A stretch of DNA of 27,262 nt, from NCBI GenBank assembly GCA_035513175.1, contig DATKCN010000363.1, forward strand, positions 1 to 27,262. Direction: 5' to 3'. The DNA comes from DATKCN01 sp035513175 (GTDB lineage: Bacteria; Chloroflexota; Chloroflexia; Thermomicrobiales; CFX8). The position numbers and the translations under genes were made by a program. The notes under the pieces were generated by a model, which was given only the letters and a program-made list of their open reading frames with translations, searched no databases and was not told the DNA's origin. Positions 23,211 through 27,262 of the stretch are shown here, one piece after another; within the stretch, counting starts at the first letter, position 1; the number at the start of each line of letters is the position of its first letter.

Positions 23211-24725
23211 GTGAGCGTCACGATGCGTGAGGCTGATCTGATCGTGGTTGGTGGAGGCTCCTCAGGCGCGACGCTGGCCAGCATCATCGCGCGCGACACG
23301 GACCTGCGCGTCATGCTGATCGAAGCGGGACCAGACTATGGGCCATACGCGGAGGGTCGCTGGCCGGCCGATATCCTCGATGCCCGCTCGTTCGCCCTCA
23401 GCCACCAGTGGGCCTACGCCGGACTGGCGCACCCGACCCACACGCACATGACCGGATTCGACCGCGCCCGCATCATGGGCGGCTGCTCATCCCATAACGG
23501 CTGTGTTGCGCTGGTCGGCCACCGTTGCGACTACGACGGCTGGGCGGCGCTCGGCAACACCGGCTGGGACTGGGAGTCGGTAGCGCCTGCGTTCGCGCGC
23601 GCCAGGCAGGCCATGAAGGTGCGCATCCCGTGTGACGACGAGGTGACGCCGTTCCAGCGCGTCTTCGTCGAGGGCGCTGTCGCGGGCGGCTGGCCCCGTT
23701 CGGCGGACCTGAACGATCCTGACGAGATTCACGGCGTCGCAGCCTCACCGGCTAACATCGACGGCGGCGTGCGCTGGAACACGTCGCTGGCCTACATCGA
23801 CCCGGCGCGGCGGAAGGGCAATCTCACGATCGTCGACAACGCGCTGGTGGACAAGGTCGACATCCAGCGCGGACGCGCCGTCGCCGTCGAGGCGATCATC
23901 GACCTCCAGCGGCAGCGCTTCGAGGCGCCGCGCATCGTGCTGTCAGGCGGCACATACGGCTCGCCTGCCATCCTGCTGCGCTCCGGCGTGGGTCCCGAAT
24001 CCCACCTGCGCGACCTCGACGTGCCGGTCGTTCAGGCGCGGGAAGGGGTCGGTCGCTGTCTCAACGACCATCCCTCGATCTCCCTGTTCCTCGACTCGCC
24101 CCCGGCGCTCGACCGCGAGATGGACGCCTTCGCCGAGACCAACTGGGTTCCCGACGAGCAAACGTTGGCAAAGGCGCGCAGTAGCCAGTGTAGCGAGGGC
24201 TTCGACCTGCACATCGTCGGCATTACCCGCCGCGATCGGGAGACCGGCAAGTGGGGCTATCTGATAGCCCTCTACCTCGTCGACTCGCGTGGCAGCGGCT
24301 CGCTGACGCTGCAGTCGACGAAACCTGGCGATCACCCGCTGCTCGATCACCAGCTGATCCAGGACCCCGACGGCCACGACCTCGCTGCCATGACCGAGGG
24401 CATCGAGATCGCCAGCGACTGGATGCGCACGACCCCGTTCGAGCGCGTCTTCGGTCGGGGCCCCGACCCCACGCCCCGTGACGATCTGGCGGAGTACCTG
24501 CGCGCCGGCATCCGCCATGCCTATCACCCGGTCTCGACTTGTCGCATGGGACCATCCACCGACCCCGGCGCGGTCGTCGACCCGCGCGGCAAGGTTCACG
24601 GCGTCGACGGGCTCTACGTTTGTGACGCCTCGATCTTCCCCCGGATCATGCGCGCCAACACCAACTTGCCCGCCATCATGCTCGGCGAGCACATGGCCCC
24701 CTGGATCAGCGCCAACCTGCCGTAG
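23211..24725 (+). CDS. GMC-family FAD-dependent oxidoreductase (choline/alcohol dehydrogenase-like)
   Basis: This 504-residue flavoenzyme oxidises an alcohol or similar substrate. The FAD-binding GGGSSGA lies at about 14-20, with LIEAGPDYG after it. The GMC signature RIMGGCSSHNG lies near residue 87, and SGGTYGSPAILLRSGVGP is the second signature. The catalytic His439 is in HPVSTCRMG, with the DASIFPRIMRANTNLPAIMLGE segment supplying the usual Asn. All key elements are intact and the length is normal for a bacterial GMC dehydrogenase, slightly shorter than choline dehydrogenase. GTG 23211 follows GGGAGG at a six-base spacing. It stands 60 bp after the RraA-like gene. The substrate is unknown; a polyol, sugar or aromatic alcohol is possible. 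Confidence 0.92.
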   Translation: MSVTMREADLIVVGGGSSGATLASIIARDTDLRVMLIEAGPDYGPYAEGRWPADILDARSFALSHQWAYAGLAHPTHTHMTGFDRARIMGGCSSHNGCVALVGHRCDYDGWAALGNTGWDWESVAPAFARARQAMKVRIPCDDEVTPFQRVFVEGAVAGGWPRSADLNDPDEIHGVAASPANIDGGVRWNTSLAYIDPARRKGNLTIVDNALVDKVDIQRGRAVAVEAIIDLQRQRFEAPRIVLSGGTYGSPAILLRSGVGPESHLRDLDVPVVQAREGVGRCLNDHPSISLFLDSPPALDREMDAFAETNWVPDEQTLAKARSSQCSEGFDLHIVGITRRDRETGKWGYLIALYLVDSRGSGSLTLQSTKPGDHPLLDHQLIQDPDGHDLAAMTEGIEIASDWMRTTPFERVFGRGPDPTPRDDLAEYLRAGIRHAYHPVSTCRMGPSTDPGAVVDPRGKVHGVDGLYVCDASIFPRIMRANTNLPAIMLGEHMAPWISANLP

Positions 24726-24861
24726 GAGCGCGTCGCATGCGCCCGGCCCGATACGCGCTAGCGTCGCGTCGCCGCTCGTAGCCAGCTGCCGCGCTGCCGA
24801 TCCGGGAACGCGTGTCCCAGCCGGACGGATGCGATGCGCCACGACGCACGAATCGCAACAG

Positions 24862-25890
24862 TCACGCGAAGGGCGACGGTTCCATTGACAACCGCGCCGC
24901 CCGCGGCTCCTCCGCCCCCCGACCCGCGAGCAGCAGGTACGCGAACAGCGCCATGAGGTTGAACGCCCCGATCGCGAGCTTGGCGGAGAGCGGCAGCCCG
25001 CTGGGCGAGACGAAGCCCTCGATCGCGCCCGTCAACAGCAGCAATGGCACGCAGCCACCCATCAGCACGATCGCCCGTTGCGCGGCGGCGGCCAGCGCGG
25101 CCCGGCGTGTGACGAACCCCGGGCGCAGCAGCGCGTGCCCAATCCGCAACCCCGCGCCCCCCGCGATGAAGATCACCGTCAGCTCGATCCCGCCGTGCGG
25201 CGACACGAACCCCAGCAGGTCGCCACCCAGCCCGTGGGCCGTCGCCAGCCCGGCCACCGCGCCAATCATCAGGCCGTTATTCACCAGTACGTAGACCGTG
25301 CCAAGCCCGAACAGCGCGCCGCCGGCGAATGCCAGGAATGTCACCTGGATATTGTTGGTCGCAATCAGCGAGGCGAAGAACGGCCGCTGCTCGCGCTCGA
25401 TCTCCAGCCAGGACTCTCCGCGCTCCACCTGATCGACGAATTCGCTCGGGGGCATCACCACGCGGCCGATCGTCGGGTCGATCAACGTCCCGAACATCGC
25501 CAGCGCGAACGGGATCGCGAACAGCGCGAAGGCGACGAGCGTGAAGCGCCACGACTCCCGGAACGCGCGCGGAAAATCCTGGCTGAAGAACCGTCCCACG
25601 GACGACCATTCCCGCGCCTCGGGTTGATAAACGACCGGGTGCCCGCGGCTGACCAGGCTCTCCAGATAGCGGGTGACCCGGTCGCGGGGGAAATCGCGGC
25701 GGGCGATGGCTAGGTCCGAGGTCGTCTGGCGGTACAATCGCCCCAGTTGCTCCAGCTCGTCGGCGCTGAGCCGCGAACCCTTGCGTCCGCGGGCCAGCCC
25801 GATGAGCGCCTCCAAGCGCTCCCAGCGCGCCCGGCGCGCGGCGACGAACTCGTCAATCACCGGAAAGGCGTCCCGTGTATTCGCCGCCAC
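24862..25890 (-). CDS. SpoIIM-family (stage II sporulation protein M-like) membrane protein
   Basis: This 342-residue protein has a charged cytoplasmic N-terminus (about 1-110, with DEFVAARRARWERLEALI and LGRLYRQTTSDLAIARRDFP, typical of the family) followed by about five to six membrane segments. Conserved motifs are IATNNIQVTFLAFAGG and FVSPHGGIELTVIFIAGGAGLRIG. In Bacillus SpoIIM helps degrade septal peptidoglycan, but SpoIIM-like proteins in non-sporulating bacteria usually accompany RDD, MoxR and DUF58 genes, as here. GTG 25890 is the start used; it overlaps the start of the divergent RDD gene by 16 bp, and the alternative GTG 25860 (VIDEFV) would remove the overlap, so the start is uncertain. 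It is convergent with the GMC gene; the 136 bp between stops shows no clear terminator. Confidence 0.88.
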   Translation of the reverse strand: MAANTRDAFPVIDEFVAARRARWERLEALIGLARGRKGSRLSADELEQLGRLYRQTTSDLAIARRDFPRDRVTRYLESLVSRGHPVVYQPEAREWSSVGRFFSQDFPRAFRESWRFTLVAFALFAIPFALAMFGTLIDPTIGRVVMPPSEFVDQVERGESWLEIEREQRPFFASLIATNNIQVTFLAFAGGALFGLGTVYVLVNNGLMIGAVAGLATAHGLGGDLLGFVSPHGGIELTVIFIAGGAGLRIGHALLRPGFVTRRAALAAAAQRAIVLMGGCVPLLLLTGAIEGFVSPSGLPLSAKLAIGAFNLMALFAYLLLAGRGAEEPRAARLSMEPSPFA

Positions 25891-26756
25891 CCCCGGACGA
25901 TCGATACCGCGTCGAGACCCCGGAGCAGATCGGGCTCGAATATGACATCGCCGGGCTTGGCACCCGCTTTCTCGCGACGCTGGTCGACATGATCTTCCTG
26001 TCGCTGATCCTGTTTACCATCGGCTGCCTGGGCGTCTTCGGCCTGGCCGCCGCCGCCAACCTTATCGATGAAGCCCTTTTGGATTCAGACGGAGAAGCGA
26101 TCATGGCGATCGTCTTTGCCGTGATGGCGCTGTTGACCTTCGCGATCCTCTGGGGCTACTACGTGTTCTTCGAGACGATCTGGAACGGGCAGTCGCCCGG
26201 CAAGCGCTGGACGGGGCTGCGCGTCATCCAGGAGGGAGGATACCCGATCCGCTTCTCCCACGCGGCCATCCGCAACATCGTGCGCATCGCCGATTTCCTG
26301 CCCTTCATGTACGTCATCGGCGCCGTCGTCATGCTGGTGGACAGGCGCTCGCGGCGGCTGGGCGACCTCGTCGCCGGCACGATCGTCGTCAAGGAGCTGC
26401 CGGAGGTTGCAGCCGGCACGATCGGCGGCGCGATCGCGCACATCCCAACCGCCTCGATGCCCGCCATGCAGGGCATCATCGTCAGCGACGGCGAGCAGAT
26501 CCCCAACCTGCACCGCGTCACCGCCGCGGACCAGAGCCTCATCCGGGAGTACTTCATGCGCCGTTCGGAGTTCCTGCCCGAGGCGTCGGCAGCCCTCAGC
26601 CTGAAGCTGGCCAACGCCTTCGCCCGCAAGCTTGAGTACACCCCGACCGGCGACGTGCCAGACCAGTTCCTGGCGCGCATCGCGCGCCAGCTCGGCGAGC
26701 AGCGCCAGCCACCCCCCTCGCCGTCGTCACACGCCCCCGGCGCCCCGAACCGGTAG
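25875..26756 (+). CDS. RDD-family membrane protein
   Basis: This 293-residue protein has the RDD domain in its first 180 residues. ETPEQIGLEYDIAGLGTRFLATLVDMIF is the typical entry with the conserved Arg and Asp. Three to four membrane helices follow, with QSPGKRWTGLRVIQEGG between them and RRSRRLGDLVAGTIVV after the last. The C-terminal 110 residues are soluble and helical (RVTAADQSLIREYFMRRSEFLPEASAALSLKLANAF) and end in a Pro/Ser tail. This helical tail recurs in RDD proteins paired with SpoIIM. Translation starts at GTG 25875 (GGAAAGG upstream). RDD proteins may be transporters or exchangers, but the role here is unproven. Confidence 0.9.
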   Translation: MYSPPPPDDRYRVETPEQIGLEYDIAGLGTRFLATLVDMIFLSLILFTIGCLGVFGLAAAANLIDEALLDSDGEAIMAIVFAVMALLTFAILWGYYVFFETIWNGQSPGKRWTGLRVIQEGGYPIRFSHAAIRNIVRIADFLPFMYVIGAVVMLVDRRSRRLGDLVAGTIVVKELPEVAAGTIGGAIAHIPTASMPAMQGIIVSDGEQIPNLHRVTAADQSLIREYFMRRSEFLPEASAALSLKLANAFARKLEYTPTGDVPDQFLARIARQLGEQRQPPPSPSSHAPGAPNR

Positions 26757-26871
26757 CGGGCGCCGATTCCGAGCGCTGTTGGACGCAACGTGGAACACTC
26801 GGACGCGCATTGGTGTTATGACCTCCAGCGCACTCAATCGAGGCGTCGTTGCTCGGGAGAAAGGTCGTGGC

Positions 26872-27249
26872 ATGGCAGGCTTTGCGCGTGAAGTTATCGA
26901 CGGCGTCGCCAGCGAGCGAGAGGTCGAGCTGACGACCTTCGGCAGGAACAGCGGCAACTCATCGCGCCGCATCCTGTGGGCCTACACCGACGGCGAGCGC
27001 GTGTTCATCCGCTCCGGCGGTGGGCTGGGCCGTGACTGGCCCCGGAACTTCCTCGCCAACGGCCGCGGCATCCTCCATGTCGCCGGTCAAGATGTGCCCG
27101 TCACCGCCCGCCACGTCACCGATGTCAGCGAAGCCCGCCAAACGGGCCGCCTCGCCCGCGCCAAATATGGCAACTCGATCCAGATCACCACCGAAGGCGA
27201 CGAGCCGACCCTGGGCGAGCAGGCTACGTTCGAACTGCTGCCTGCCTGA
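26872..27249 (+). CDS. Nitroreductase/quinone reductase-fold protein (DDN-like, probable F420 or flavin binding)
   Basis: This 125-residue split-barrel protein belongs to the family of deazaflavin-dependent nitroreductases. Matching features are LTTFGRNSGNSSRRILWAYTDGERVFIRSG, a variant of the usual RKSG..R..PLW..., then GRDWPRNFLANGRGILHVAGQ (family: DWxxNLxANPxxxL), and the closing VTARHVTDVSEAR. Members bind F420 or FMN and reduce quinones, nitro compounds or organic hydroperoxides; some have lost the cofactor. ATG 26872 is chosen because GAGAAAGG lies seven to eight bases upstream; ATG 26818 is in frame but adds unrelated residues. It is monocistronic after the RDD gene. Cofactor and substrate cannot be fixed from sequence. 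Confidence 0.82.
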   Translation: MAGFAREVIDGVASEREVELTTFGRNSGNSSRRILWAYTDGERVFIRSGGGLGRDWPRNFLANGRGILHVAGQDVPVTARHVTDVSEARQTGRLARAKYGNSIQITTEGDEPTLGEQATFELLPA

Positions 27250-27262
27250 TCGTGCGGACTAC

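Noticed and set aside
1..27262. CRISPR arrays, rRNA or tRNA genes, prophage genes
   Set aside because: I saw no regularly spaced repeats, no rRNA-like segments, no convincing tRNA cloverleaf and no phage structural or integrase genes in reading the window.

Overview
The window is 27.3 kb of GC-rich bacterial chromosome. The gene mix is a solo dnaA, a VanW-family envelope protein, a large MoxR/DUF58/DUF4129/DUF4350 membrane module with SpoIIM and RDD proteins, a deazaflavin-type (DDN-like) reductase, several GNATs and no outer-membrane genes. This suits a high-GC Chloroflexota, probably Thermomicrobia-like. The taxon is inferred from gene content and style only; no marker was compared by computation.

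Left part (1-4831). A protein fragment cut by the window edge is followed by a sarcosine/N-methyltryptophan oxidase-like flavoenzyme (minus strand). Next comes a decayed accessory patch of about 1.7 kb (1672-3392). It holds an intact-looking VapB-type antitoxin, a VapC/PIN toxin broken by a stop codon and frameshifts and split into two pieces, an intact DinB-family gene, and a decayed IS5-family transposase. None of the relics forms an intact frame; they show only when motifs are followed across frames. An AtzA/TrzN/SAH-deaminase-like amidohydrolase closes this part; it carries Gln where the family's catalytic Glu is expected.

dnaA region (4832-6927). A 635-bp intergenic region separates the divergent amidohydrolase and dnaA. 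It has two perfect hairpins, two inverted copies of a G-rich dispersed repeat, an AT-richer patch, and one perfect DnaA box next to a possible dnaA promoter. dnaN is not adjacent.

Middle part (7026-16899). This is a run of small housekeeping or accessory genes: three GNAT acetyltransferases (two overlapping in one operon), a membrane-anchored SRPBCC protein, an MFS transporter coupled to a PIMT-like methyltransferase with a long extra domain, a MerR/excisionase-type regulator with a sensor-like C-terminus, a MazG-like pyrophosphohydrolase, a VanW/PG-binding membrane protein and a DDAH-type amidinohydrolase.

Right part (17188-27249). A tightly packed five-gene plus-strand operon encodes a multi-TM protein, DUF4129, DUF4350, MoxR AAA+ and DUF58. 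The SpoIIM and RDD proteins that usually accompany such operons lie 2.4 kb further on as a divergent pair with overlapping 5' ends. They are separated from the operon by an RraA-like gene and a GMC oxidoreductase, which look like an inserted catabolic pair. A DDN-like nitroreductase-fold protein ends the window. I found no rRNA, tRNA, CRISPR or intact mobile element.
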